Shown here: piece by piece, positions 20,908 to 31,899 of the stretch
How positions within the stretch are numbered: position 1 is the first letter of the stretch
Layout: the number at the start of each line of letters is the position of its first letter
Translations under genes and position numbers: made by a program
Notes under the pieces: generated by a model
Database searches by the model: none
What the model saw: only the letters and a program-made list of their open reading frames with translations
Told to the model about the DNA's origin: nothing
NCBI GenBank assembly: GCA_019925095.2
Contig: CM034388.1
Span: forward strand, 7,958,501 to 8,022,500
Length of the DNA: 64,000 bases
DNA from: Dendrolimus kikuchii
Lineage: Eukaryota; Arthropoda; Insecta; Lepidoptera; Lasiocampidae
Direction: 5' to 3'

Positions 20908-23880
20908 ATGAGCCGAGCAATAAGAAATAAGGTTACCACAGCGGGTTTTGACTCCACAATTAAAGTGGACTTTTGCAACATAAGAGGTATTCACGCCAAT
21001 ATCAATGCCGTCCATCACCACCTCGAGACGGCAAAGCCGGCCTTATTATTTTTGACGGAGACACAGATTTCTACTCCGGTCGACACATCATACCTTCACT
21101 ACCCCGGTTACAATCTGGAACACTTGTTTCTGTCAAAAGCCGGGGTCTGTGTATACGTCCGGGAAGATATCTGCTGTCGCCGTCTCCACGGCCTTGAAGA
21201 TAGGGACCTTTCCATCTTGTGGGTACGCATAGATTTTGGTGGTTCCACTCGGATCTATGCGTGCTTATACCGGTCCCATGGTAGGGAATGCGCAAGGACT
21301 GAAACAGCTCGCTTTTTTGAACACGTTCATGAGGGAACCGACAGAGTTTTCAGGCAGTACCCTTCGGCAGAGGTAGTCATACTCGGGGACTTTAATGCTC
21401 ATCACGCTGAGTGGTTGGGTTCCCCGAGAACTGATCTGCCAGGGACTACTGCCTATGATTTTGCTCTCGCCCATGGATTCACTCAGGTGATCACGGGATT
21501 TACCCGAATACCGGATAGAGTGGATCATGAGCCCTCCTTGCTAGATCTTCTGCTGACCACACACCCGGAGAATTACCAGATCTCGATCAGTGCTCCACTG
21601 GGAACCTCTGATCATTGTCTGGTATCTTCGGTGGTGCCCCTTCCTATTGCCGATCGGACTCGTCCCGCTGGACGACGGAAGGTGTGGCGATACAGGTCAG
21701 CAGATTGGGATGGACTGCGTGAATTCTATGCATCCTACCCATGGAGGCAGCTATGTTTCTCGTCAGAAGATCCTGATGCATGCGCAGACTCGATCGCCGA
21801 TGTGGTACTGCAGGGAATGGAATGTTTCATTCCAAACTCTAAGGTACCCATTGGTGGTACGAGCAAACCATGGTTCGATAAGTCCTGTGCTGAGGCTGTA
21901 AAGCTAAAGCAACAGGCTTATCGAGCCTGGACTGGAGCGCGGGCTCGTCAGGATCCAAGTTCCTCTGACCTGAAAAAGAGATACAATGCTGCCTCCAGGT
22001 CCCTAAAAAAGCAGCTTGTGAGAGCAAAATTCATTCATATCGGCAGAATTGGTGAGCGCCTCTCTAGCTACCCTTCTGGGACTAGAGCTTTTTGGGCCCT
22101 CGCCAAAGCTGTCGAAGGAAACTTCTGTCGGGCATCTCTTCCACCTCTGCGCACAGTGGACGACCGTCTGGCACACGCCGCCAAAGACAAAGCCGATCTT
22201 CTGGGTGAAATCTTTGCGGCCAATTCGACTCTTGACGACGGGGGAGAAACTCCACCTACAATCCCAGAGTGTGAGTATAGAATGCCGGAGGTGCGCTTTA
22301 CACAAAAAGCAGTCCGATGTGCTCTCCGCTCCCTCGACGTCAAGAAGTCTTCTGGCCCTGATGGCATTCCTGCCATTGTGCTGCAGACGTGTTCAGCTGA
22401 GCTGTCTCCAGTCCTTGCCCGACTTTTCACTCTCTCTTATCACAAGGGTTGTGTCCCCGCTTCGTGGAAGATTGCCCATGTGCACCCTGTCCCCAAAAAA
22501 GGGGACCGCACAGACCCGTCGAATTATAGGCCTATAGCAATAACCTCTTTGCTCTCAAAGGTGATGGAGCGTATTATCAACGCGCAGCTTCTGGGTTACC
22601 TCGAAGATTCCCAGCTACTAAATGACCGGCAATACGGCTTCCGCCATGGTCGCTCAGCTGGGGATCTCTTGGTTTACCTAACCCACCGTTGGGCTGAAGC
22701 CATTGAGAGCAAAGGGGAAGCACTGGCAGTTAGTCTAGATATTGCTAAGGCCTTCGACCGGGTCTGGCACAAGGCTCTTCTATCGAAGCTGCCATCATAT
22801 GGGATACCTGAGGGACTTTGTACCTGGCTATCCAGCTTTCTTGATGGGCGCAGCATTCAAGTCGTTGTCGATGGTTGCTGCTCAAGTATCAAGCCCATCA
22901 ACGCTGGTGTGCCCCAGGGTTGTGTGCTATCGCCAACGTTGTTCATCTTGCATATCAATGATATGTTGTCTAATCACAACATTCATTGCTATGCGGATGA
23001 CAGCACTGGCGATGCGCAGTACTCTGGTCGTGCAAACGTCCCTCGATCATTTGTGGAGGAAAGTCGGGTTAGACTTGTGTCTGAAGTAGAACATTCCTTA
23101 CAGAGAGTCTCTGAATGGGGGAGACAAAACCTTGTCCATTTCAACCCCAAGAAGACACAGGTCTGCGTATTCTCTGCCAAAAAAACTCCATTCGAGCAAG
23201 CGCTTGAGTTCCAAGGAACTCCCCTTACCACCTCCAAAAGTATTGGGATCCTCGGTATCAACATCACGAACGATGTACAGTTCAGGGGCCATCTTGAAGG
23301 CAAGGCAAAACTTGCCTCCAAGAAGCTGGGAGTGCTAAACCGGTCCAAGCAGTACTTCACATCGCGGCAACGCCTTGTGCTTTATAAAGCCCAGGTGAGG
23401 CCGCATATGGAGTACTGCTCACACCTTTGGGCTGGAGCACCTGCTTACCAACTTAATCCCCTGGACAGTATTCAACGTCGAGCCCTTCGCGTTGTTGATG
23501 ATCCCATACTCACAGACGGTTTAGATACGCTTGGCCTTAGGAGAGACTTTGCTTCTCTCTGCGTATTCTACCGACTGTATAACGGGGAATGTTCCGAAGA
23601 ACTGTTTAGAATGGTGCCTTCGTCCTCCTTCTACCATCGCACCGCTCGCCATCGATTGGGAGTTCACCCCCACTTCCTTGAGCCGCTTCGCTCATGTACG
23701 CAACGGTTCTGTAGAACGTTTCTCTCGCGTACCGTGGGGATTTGGAATGAGCTCCCGGCCGAGGTTTTCCCACAGCGCTACGATATGGAGTTCTTCAAAA
23801 AGGGTGTCATAAAATTTCTTCGAGGCCGGCAGCGCGTTGGCGACATCTCTGATGTTGCAAACGTCCATAGGCGACGGTAA
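20908..23880 (+). CDS. LINE polyprotein: AP-endonuclease and reverse transcriptase
   Basis: A 990-residue uninterrupted frame encodes the enzyme that nicks target DNA and copies the element RNA into it (target-primed reverse transcription). The N-terminal apurinic-endonuclease-like domain shows N24, E51 in 'LTETQ', 'GDFNAHH' at 160-166 and 'TSDH' at 233-236. The reverse transcriptase shows 'SSGPDGIPAIV', 'PVPKKGDRTDPSNYRPIAIT', 'LNDRQYGFRHGRS', motif A 'LDIAKAFDRVWH' with D611, 'GVPQGCVLSP' and the catalytic 'YADD' at 695-698. The C-terminal region has 'YKAQVRPHMEYCSHLW' and 'GIWNELPAEVFPQRYDMEFF', as in Jockey/CR1-type insect LINEs. The last codons ('DVANVHRRR', stop) lie inside the tail shared by the SINE-like elements. 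All catalytic residues I can check are present. Exact clade is uncertain; no RNase H domain is evident. Confidence 0.9.
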   Translation: MSRAIRNKVTTAGFDSTIKVDFCNIRGIHANINAVHHHLETAKPALLFLTETQISTPVDTSYLHYPGYNLEHLFLSKAGVCVYVREDICCRRLHGLEDRDLSILWVRIDFGGSTRIYACLYRSHGRECARTETARFFEHVHEGTDRVFRQYPSAEVVILGDFNAHHAEWLGSPRTDLPGTTAYDFALAHGFTQVITGFTRIPDRVDHEPSLLDLLLTTHPENYQISISAPLGTSDHCLVSSVVPLPIADRTRPAGRRKVWRYRSADWDGLREFYASYPWRQLCFSSEDPDACADSIADVVLQGMECFIPNSKVPIGGTSKPWFDKSCAEAVKLKQQAYRAWTGARARQDPSSSDLKKRYNAASRSLKKQLVRAKFIHIGRIGERLSSYPSGTRAFWALAKAVEGNFCRASLPPLRTVDDRLAHAAKDKADLLGEIFAANSTLDDGGETPPTIPECEYRMPEVRFTQKAVRCALRSLDVKKSSGPDGIPAIVLQTCSAELSPVLARLFTLSYHKGCVPASWKIAHVHPVPKKGDRTDPSNYRPIAITSLLSKVMERIINAQLLGYLEDSQLLNDRQYGFRHGRSAGDLLVYLTHRWAEAIESKGEALAVSLDIAKAFDRVWHKALLSKLPSYGIPEGLCTWLSSFLDGRSIQVVVDGCCSSIKPINAGVPQGCVLSPTLFILHINDMLSNHNIHCYADDSTGDAQYSGRANVPRSFVEESRVRLVSEVEHSLQRVSEWGRQNLVHFNPKKTQVCVFSAKKTPFEQALEFQGTPLTTSKSIGILGINITNDVQFRGHLEGKAKLASKKLGVLNRSKQYFTSRQRLVLYKAQVRPHMEYCSHLWAGAPAYQLNPLDSIQRRALRVVDDPILTDGLDTLGLRRDFASLCVFYRLYNGECSEELFRMVPSSSFYHRTARHRLGVHPHFLEPLRSCTQRFCRTFLSRTVGIWNELPAEVFPQRYDMEFFKKGVIKFLRGRQRVGDISDVANVHRRR

Positions 23881-23920
23881 CCGCTTTCCACCAGGTGGGC
23901 CGTTAGCCTGTTTGCTGTAC
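23857..23920 (+). repeat. Shared LINE/SINE 3' tail (reference copy)
   Basis: This stretch spans the final codons and the start of the 3' untranslated region: 'gttgcaaacgtccataggcg', then 'acggtaaccgctttcc' and 'accaggtgggccg'. Recognisable copies occur at 5,312-5,372 (-), 39,290-39,375 (+), 40,012-40,080 (+), 42,243-42,310 (+), 42,608-42,680 (-), 43,640-43,720 (-) and 50,125-50,200 (-). In LINE biology a conserved 3' tail is usually the reverse transcriptase recognition site; that role here is inference. Confidence 0.75.
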
Positions 23921-23943
23921 TCCAGCTATAAAAAAAAAAAAAA

Positions 23944-24954
23944 TTCGTCTATTTGTCCTGGAGATTCACGATACGCGATATAGACACAACCGTCAACGAC
24001 ATTAGTCCGACCGCAGGTCGCGCATCCTGCGCTGACGTGTGTTATTCATCTAGCCCCCATCCGCACGGCACATAAGCAGACACCATAATATGTCGCATAA
24101 ACAAAGGCTTCCACTTAACACTTGTCATTATATTTTAGCGGATTTAAATGATAGCTTTAAAAATTGTAGTCTTGTGTATTATAATTCTGGTTTTTAAGCT
24201 ATAATATTACTTAACGTTTCATCAAAATCCTTATAGCAACTTTTACATGAAGTGACAAACATCCAGCCATCCTATCTCGTGTATAATATTATTAAAAAGA
24301 TTGTAGTCAGTAATAAGGGATCACATAAATTAGGTATTACGTAGGACATGAACGAGGGATGAAATTATTTTTCAACAGTCACGTGGGGGTATCGTATAGG
24401 ACCTTGACAAATTGTTAACCGCAAATTAAAATAACCAAGGTGGTAGTGGTTAGAAAATACATTCAACTCAAAAAATGAATTAGATTCGTTGAGTAATTTT
24501 TAAGATATGGGGTATTTTCTTTTAAGCATTATTTTAGGGTTATGTATCAAAATTCAAAAAACTAGAGGTGAATGTCCACTTCTTCAAAATGGAACCCATC
24601 ACTATGCATTATTCGATATGCACTTGGCCTATTTATTATCAATGTGAGGTAATTTCCGTTAAAAACCATTTTTAAGGTTTTACAGTGAAATATCAAAAGC
24701 ATTAGACACTCATCGCTACTGAGGAACCCAGCACTGTAAGTGGACCGAGACGCAATTGGCAGGATTTTATTTTTCTGAATTATCAATGCTTCCTATAGAT
24801 TAGAGTAATAGGTGTGTCCCAAAAATTCAACATAGTTTCATAAAATTCTATTAAACGTTACGTGAATTCTTGGCTCGGTGACAACAATTAGACACTGAAA
24901 TCTAGATATTTAAATTCAGACCTGACCTAGGCGGCTTTTAAGCCACGTTTACAT
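23944..24954. other. Gene-free stretch right of the intact LINE
   Basis: No gene. About 24,015-24,062 ('tcgcgcatcctgcgctgacg', 'tgtgttattcatct') resembles 52,403-52,455 ('tcgcgcacccgataatgacg', 'cgtgttatttatct'), so it is probably a dispersed repeat fragment. Confidence 0.45.
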
Positions 24955-25445
24955 GATCTAAGTACGCTTGGACAGAGTACGCTCTGATAGCTACGCGTAT
25001 CGTGGCGCCTGGTAATTCGAGTGTACTTGCAGCGTCTGATCCGAGCGAGTATACCTACTTGGACCCAGCTCAGCTTTTACGTATCTAGTGAAATGACATA
25101 TAAAAAATAGCATCAACTGATCTGACATCTTTATCCTTGAAAATAAACACATACGAGTGAGCTCGGGTGAGTGTTAATATCTATATAAATATATGTACAT
25201 ATAGGAAATTATTTAATACAGCCGCATTAATACCATCGTAGTACGCTTGGGTCGAATGTACTTGGATAGCTTTTCGTATCATGACAACCGGTAATCCGAG
25301 TGCACTTGCGGCGTCAGATCCGAGTGAGTATATTTCGACCGACCTCATCTTTTGCGAGTTAATTCGGATGAGCTGGAAGAAAGAAATGACGACAACTGCT
25401 AACTTTATTAACCTTGAAAATCTACTTGAAACGAAAGTAAAATAT
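24955..25445 (+). repeat. Two-unit direct repeat, period ~270 bp
   Basis: Unit 1 from about 24,959 ('aagtacgcttggac', 'ggtaattcgagtgtacttgc', 'gcgtctgatccgagcgagta') is repeated from about 25,232 ('agtacgcttgggtc', 'ggtaatccgagtgcacttgc', 'gcgtcagatccgagtgagta'). Order and spacing of these landmarks are the same. Small reading frames overlap it on both strands but do not resemble known proteins. Likely a duplicated module of a dispersed element. Confidence 0.6.
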
Positions 25446-25569
25446 CTCAGTATACTTACATATTTCACGGAGAATCTCGTGTTTTCTATAAAGTAAGTCC
25501 ATAGTGCACCCGGTCCAAGCGTAGTTCAGTAATGTCAACGAGGCTTTTATGTATGTTTTTCATTAAACT

Positions 25570-25740
25570 GAACTTTCTTAATACTCTTTTCAGCTTTCCC
25601 TAATTATTTGGGATCGACACAGTATGTCTTTTTCTAACATTCTTTTTTATTCTGCGATACATCCTCTATTACAACAGGAATATTTTTCATCTTTAACACA
25701 TTCCATCCATACTCTAGAAAAGGAGAAGAAATATTTTTAG
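25570..25740 (-). pseudogene. Decayed LINE 3' end
   Basis: On the + strand it carries 'ttatttgggatcgacacagt' and 'cacattccatccata', which are the reverse complement of the standard end of a common moth LINE polymerase (the region where the protein usually ends in a 'GRPKKRW...' type segment and the DNA in 'cgatcccaa'). No open frame survives. Confidence 0.5.
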
Positions 25741-25744
25741 GGTT

Positions 25745-27160
25745 CTATAACCATTTTAGCAAAAACGGAATCCTCATATCCCGTTTTCGTTATGTCCTTT
25801 CGTATGTCTAGGCAAAGTCATGTTTTGTACAGTTATGTCAAATGTGCAATGAAACTTCAAAAATAAATATCTAAATATAAAATATAAATGAGCTTTGAAT
25901 TTCATTCACATCAATATTTATAGTCATGGAAAATTACACAAGTTGCTAAATGATTTTTTAATTAGGTCAATAGCTCAAAATTGTTAGCTTACAAAATCGC
26001 AACAATTGTGTTCCCACTTTTGAACTATGAAATTATTTTCTTTTTTAAAGAGCTTATAGAGCATTAAAAATACTTTCAATTAAAATTAGTTTGTAAACCT
26101 CTATTCAATAATTTGTGATACCTATAGGTATACAGTATTTTAAATCTTTTTTATGCTTCCCTAGACAAATAACTATAACAGCAGTCGTTTGTCATCTCTA
26201 TTCTTCATAGTTTCTGTATAGACATGTACTTTTTTTTTGTTTGGATACGGAACCATAAAACGCATATACGGATATTAGTATTTCTTCAAATTGATTTTGC
26301 AAATCTATTTATTTTTCGATCTACCTACCCTATAGTTGATAGTAAAATCAACTGAGACACTTTTTATTTCATCATCTTATAAAATGCCGAAGCCTCCTAC
26401 AATTTGTACGAGCATAACAAATAATTACGTCATATTATTACCCAGTCAAATAGTCCATTAATTATTGTTTAAACGCTAATTACAATTATTTTTAACGCAG
26501 TATTTTAAAATTAAGATGATAGCAAGGTATTTTACCATTGTTTGCCATTTTAACATTATTTTAGAATTTATTGTATAATGTCTCACCTATCTAATTATGT
26601 AATCGGAGATTCGTAATAAATACAACATTATTATTATTATGCTTTTTATTATGCTTTTCTATTTTTATACAATATTTTTGCATTATTTTAATAGGATAAG
26701 AAAGCATTTATATATAGATAGATTATGAATGGAAACTGGTTAGTTATGTGGGGAACTAAGACCGCTGGCTTGATGTCATAAGGGAAGATATGGCGGGCTA
26801 GTAGTTCCACAATAAAGGATACTAAAGTTAAAAGGGAATCAAAGTGGTTAGAAGGCCGTCGAGTAATTTTTGATATATGGATTACTTTCGGTTAAATGCT
26901 GTTTTTAAAGTTTCGTAGCCAGATGACGACTACGATAGAGATCCAACCAACGGCTCTACGGAATCCTTCAATGTGCGTGGTACCGATACCTACTTAGCCA
27001 ATTTATTTTAACATAATATATATTATTTAGGTAGGTTATATTATATTTAATTTATTATGTTTAAATGGGTTATTTTTTTTATTAATTGTAATTATTTAAG
27101 GTAATGTAATTTAGTGTCAATATCCAATCACATGAAGTTTTAAATTCATTCAACTGCATA
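25745..27160. other. Gene-free AT-rich stretch
   Basis: No supported gene or repeat boundary. Confidence 0.5.
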
Positions 27161-27162
27161 TA

Positions 27163-28126
27163 CTTAGTCTGGCCATAAATACTGTTACAATTAAAAGAAA
27201 CAAAATATTACATTTGAATTTGGAATGTCATTTTTATATGATTATTCATTGTGTTTTCTCATTTTGCCGCCAATACATTGTACAACATTTTTCGATATTA
27301 AAATAGAGTGGGGCGATAAAGAGAACCGAATCGCTGTGATTGCATTACACAAAGTAGGTATGGAGCCAAATGCAATTTTTAAGACTCTCCATACGCTTGG
27401 TATTAGTCAATATTGTGTACCGGGCTATTAATAGGTACAATGAGACAGAAAAAGATCTGGCCGTCCATCTAGTGTCCGTGCGAAAAAGGTGGTCAAAGCA
27501 GTGAGGCAAAGAATTCGAAGAAATCCTACCCGAAAGCAAAAGATTTTATCTCAGGAGATGAAGATATCACCTAGAACCATGTCGCGTATTTTAAAAGATG
27601 ACTTAGGACTTGCAGCCTATAAGAGACACAATACATAATTTAAAAAAGAATAGGGTGGTAAAATCTAAATAATTACCAAAGCAGTACGCAAAGGGAGGTC
27701 ACAGAAAATTTTTGTTTACGGATGAGAATTTTTTTACAATTGAGCAACATTTTAACAAACAAAATGACCGTATTTATGCTCAAAGCTCTAAGAAAGCTTC
27801 TCAATTAGTCGACAGAGTGCAACGTGGGCATTATCCGTCTTCAGTGATGGTTTGGTGGAATGTTAGCTATGAAGGAGTGACTGAGCCATATTTTTGTGAA
27901 AAAGGTATCAAAACATCAGCACAAGTGTATCAAGATACCATTCTTGAAAAGCTAGTTAAGCCCCCTAACAACACCATATTCAATAACCAAGAATGGTCCT
28001 TCCAGCAAGACTCGGCGCCGGGTCATAAAGCTTGGTCCACGCAGTCTTGGTTGGAAATGAACGTTTCGGACTTCATCTGTGCTGAAGACTGACCGTCGTC
28101 TAGTCCCGATTTATGGCAAGACTAGG
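27163..28126 (+). mobile_element. maT-type mariner, copy A (deleted, dead)
   Basis: The ends are 'cttagtctggccataaatac' and 'atggcaagactagg' (inverted repeats), flanked by TA on both sides (27,161-27,162 and 28,127-28,128). The transposase is broken: its ATG is ATA at 27,303-27,305, 18 or so bases are lost near 27,445, there are small frame-changing losses, and a TGA stands at 28,090-28,092. An open piece at 27,712-28,092 retains the first two catalytic aspartates ('FTDENFF', 'QQDSAPGH'). The 3' third is deleted, joining 'cccgat' to 'ttatggcaag' of the terminal repeat at a short shared sequence. Confidence 0.85.
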
Positions 28127-28129
28127 TAT

Positions 28130-29400
28130 ATGTAAGTGTGCGTGAGAATTAACCTTGAACTATTTTTCTAAATTTTCAGCTTAATGGATCTGCCTGAAAT
28201 TTGGCAAGGAGATAGAAAAAGATTTAGACTACATTTTCTCTAAAAAAAAATAAAAAAAATTTAAATATCTTTTTCTTACGTAAATTTGAACGGTTATCGT
28301 ATAAAAACTATAAAATATTTGCAGCGCCGGTTTTACTTCTTATAAATAAATAGTAAATCTATAAACTCGCAGGTTAACAGCTAGGTAGCACATAAATATG
28401 AGAGTGACGTTTCTTGGACGTCGATTTGTTTCTTCTTCAGGGTCTTGCAAATTAGTCGATTATCCTGCAATTTGATATATTTATATTTTTAATAACGGGG
28501 ATGGATAGTTTTATACTATAAAATGGGACGGTTCCCGCGGGATAGAGACTCCAAACTTACGCAACGTCATCTGTAGATATTATGTAACTGATAAACAGCA
28601 TAGTTACTACGGATAAATAATACTAAAAATACAATCTTCTTTTAGCAATATCTCTGAAAAGGTCCTTCCTACACCCTACACGAATGATGACGAATGACGA
28701 AGATGGCGCCACAGGTATTTCTCGCGCTTTGTCTTTTCTTTCGCCTTCTTCCAATCATTTCGGGTTGGCACAACCAGTCTTTTCTGTCGATATTCCTCTA
28801 TTTCGACAAAAGTCCTTTATCACTCCACAAATATTCATATTTTCCATCACCCAATCCACCTAGTTCATTATAAAAATATGTTTAGAGAATAAATTGAAAC
28901 AGATAAAATTGGAAATAAACCAATAAGAACTTTTAATTTTTGATCGAGAGTTGTAATTTTTTTTTAATATTATATCAACTAAAGTGCAATAAGCAACGAA
29001 AGAAAGACATGTAGCCATCTATTCACGGTGAGTTTAAGTTTTAGAAAATTTGATATTTTACTAGGCTTTTTATGTATGGAAGAAGATTACTAGGAATAAC
29101 CCGAGTATTCTTTTTCGATGCTAATACAAAGAAGATAATTAATTTAATTATAAAAAAATTAATAATTTATCACAAGTGTAATACTGATTATAGTGTATTC
29201 AAAATGGCCACTTTCGCAGAATTCTATTATGAAACTACTAAGGGTCAAAGTTAAATAGAAATATATACTGTATTTAACACCTACCAGTATGTCTTGGACG
29301 ACGACTACACGACGGAGATCACAAAATCATGTAGAGAAGGATGTAAGGAGAAGGATAAAATGTAGGACGGCTGTAATGGAGACAAGTTACCGGTGTAACG
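28130..29400. other. Gene-free AT-rich stretch
   Basis: No supported gene. Confidence 0.45.
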
Positions 29401-29439
29401 TGAAATAAACTAATGCCACTGAAATTAAACGGCCAGATA

Positions 29440-30110
29440 ATATAAAGAATGTTGCGTCACTAAAATGATCGAACGAAAATATCTCCACTCATTCCACTCG
29501 TTAGATGAGAATGTTAAAACGGGGAGGCAGTTTTACGAGAATGCAGAAAGTGAGAAAGTACTTAAGGGAGTCTTTGGAAGTTGCATCTATGACTGAAAAA
29601 ATTAGAGGAAAGCGATTGAAGTGGAGGTGGAGAATGAATGAAAGTCGTGAGACAAATAGAATGTGGACCTGAAAGATTGATGGATATAACAGTAAAGGAA
29701 GGAAAAAAAGAAATGGACGTATTGTATTAAAGATAATATGACGATTTGTCGTGTAACTGAAGTCCTATGCCAGATCAGTGGAGTATGGAAAGAAGAGACA
29801 GTGTTCCGACCGCTATAAATTGGAACGAAAGAATATTTGAAAGCTGCACATGTGACTAAATTTAAGAAAAGGACAATTAAAATGGAGGTGGAGAAGGATG
29901 AAAATCGTGAGAGAAATACTTTGACCTGGAAGATTGTGGATATTATAGTAACGATTGACCAAAAAAGAGATTGCTGGATTGTGTAAAAGATGACATGACA
30001 ATTTGTGTAACTAAAGACGTATGCCAGACCAGAGGAGTATAAAAAGAAAGACAATGGTCTGACCCCACTTAATTGGAACGAGGTGAAAGGAAAGAAAGTC
30101 AGATTCAAAA
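29440..30110 (+). pseudogene. Two tandem decayed LINE 3' ends
   Basis: Two parallel blocks (about 29,590-29,835 and 29,855-30,085) carry the same order of landmarks: 'ggaaagcgattgaagtggag'/'aggacaattaaaatggaggt', 'gaatgaaagtcgtgagac'/'gatgaaaatcgtgagag', 'gtgtaactgaagtcctatgc'/'gtgtaactaaagacgtatgc' and 'ccagatcagtggagtatg'/'ccagaccagaggagtata'. In translation they look like the end of an RTE-like reverse transcriptase ('...RWRMNESRETN...'). All frames are broken. Confidence 0.55.
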
Positions 30111-30929
30111 TATTTAAAAAGTGGCAATTTTAAAGACACATCTTCCGCTAAGGATGAAGTGCCTAAAAGATTGCGAAGTTCTTTTAGTTAGTTTAGATAA
30201 ATAGACACAGGGGATAACTATACCTATGTAGGTATCAAAATACATCATTGAGTCCATATCAGGCACTGATCAGTGGAACGATTCTTAAGTATATTGTTCT
30301 TTTTTTAATTTCCTGGCATGGTAACAAAGATCTATAAGCCAACTCTTACTTTGATATTCATAACCTCATTTGTTAAAAGCTCCTAGCTTTAGAAAAATTA
30401 TAAGTATAACTGATGAGTATGGAGGATATAAGAATAAAGTTAGGCCAAAAGAGAGGTAAGAAAATTTTGTAAAGGATGGTCGGAAGATTTGTAGCATGAC
30501 AGTGGACTTATGGTAGAATAGAAAAACATTCAAGGAATACAAGTATTACGCCTACGTTATTGGCAAGGTGACATGAAAAAGAATTATTTTCAAGGTTTTA
30601 TTGTTATAATGAACAATTAATAGGCATAATAATATAAATAAAAAAATGACTCAACGTTAAAAAAATATAAATATTAAAATCTGCTGAGATTCGGCCTTGG
30701 GGCCCAAGCTACCGATGGTTGGAGCACCAGAGACCAATTCTAATATTGTATTGCTTATACCTAGAATCACTATTTTCTATCACTATGTCAAGCTTATAAA
30801 ATACAATACTCATATCCGTGATAAGAAAAGCATTAAGGATTTAATTATTTTTATACTAGTGCAAATAATGCTCTATTAGCTGTAGGTATATATAGGATAG
30901 CTAAAGTGAAGACAGTAGGCAGTCATCTT

Positions 30930-31110
30930 GGCAAACATAATGTAGGACGCCCTCTAGCCCCATGGACTGACGACCTGCGTAAGGACACAGGTGGGGGTTG
31001 GATAAGGAAAGCAGAGGACCAGGATATATGACGCAAAGGAAGACCATATCTAACAGATGATTATGAATGGCTGACGACATCGAAGTGGAGACAATGAATC
31101 AGTGTAGCAA
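30930..31110 (+). pseudogene. Decayed LINE polymerase end
   Basis: A frame near 30,945 reads 'GRPLAPWTDDLRKDTGGGWI' and 'RKAEDQD', the classic C-terminal 'GRP...W.DDL...G..W...A.D' motif of insect LINE polymerases. It is then broken. Different sequence from the block at 29,440-30,110, so a different family or subfamily. Confidence 0.6.
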
Positions 31111-31399
31111 ACAATGCCACTTGAATGAAAAGGTCAGATATATAAATTTGTAATAAGGCCGATCATGTCATACATATCCGGATGTTAAATTAGTAAAGTA
31201 ATAGACCAAAAAGATATCCACTGTGCTGAGATGTAAAAGTTGATATTGAGGTGTGGTTTTAGAAAAATGGAATAAATGAGAAACGAGACATACATACTCT
31301 TTGAAAATAAAAGCCATGACTAATAATTTGTCATAAAGAAAATTTATGTTATGAAAATGGCTAATGTAAGAAAAGAGTACATAAGTAAGTGTCTCTTTA

Positions 31400-31860
31400 C
31401 TGGTTGCACCCTTGACTAATAAGACGAAAGGAAAAATATTAAGGTGTAATGGGCATGTAATGAGGACGGATGAATATCATATAACAAAAAGAATGAGGAA
31501 CTAGAAGATTGCTGGACATGAGAGTAACGGTAAACTAAAAAAAACAAGAAAGAATTATGTGAAATTTAATACAGAATGTTCTGTGTGTCAAATGACATAT
31601 GATTGAACAAAATTTGAAAGAAAACACAGACTCCAAAAGACTGGATGAAGGCCAAAGAAAATAAATGCACGATCACTTAGGAGATATATCTGTGTTTGGA
31701 AGGGGACCTCCTAGGCACCCAAGAAAGAGATACCAAGGCAACGACAAACATGATATCCGGGCTAATGAACTAACAATTGAGAATGTCAAACACCATGCAA
31801 TGTGGAATAGATAGCTTAGTAAATCAGGATTAACAAAGTACATAAATAAAGCAGAAGAAG
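31400..31860 (+). pseudogene. Two further decayed LINE ends
   Basis: About 31,440-31,620 gives 'GHVMRTDEYHITKRM' in one frame, the 'GHV.R' landmark that follows the RT domain. About 31,690-31,850 gives 'FGRGPPRHPRKRYQGNDKHD', 'IRANELTIENVKHHAMWNR', another polymerase end. Stops and frame changes are frequent. Confidence 0.55.
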
Positions 31861-31899
31861 AATCAATATAACCAGTGAGTTGTATTCAAACTATTGATT

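Larger units (their letters stand above)
20331..23943 (+). mobile_element. Apparently intact single-ORF LINE, ~3.6 kb
   Basis: The element starts near 'agtttcctgcggccgggcgg' and ends with a 14-A tail at 23,930-23,943. The 5' boundary is set by comparison with the short derivative at 42,590-42,868, which shares the leader from that point on. Between the leader and the large reading frame there is about 570 bases of GC-rich untranslated sequence; no gag-like ORF1 with zinc knuckles is visible. The 3' untranslated region is only about 50 bases. I could not identify a target-site duplication by eye. GC content and codon quality are far above the surroundings, consistent with recent insertion. Confidence 0.8.

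Noticed and set aside
21071..23812. Numerous other frames over the LINE on both strands
   Set aside because: Shadows of the 990-codon coding frame.
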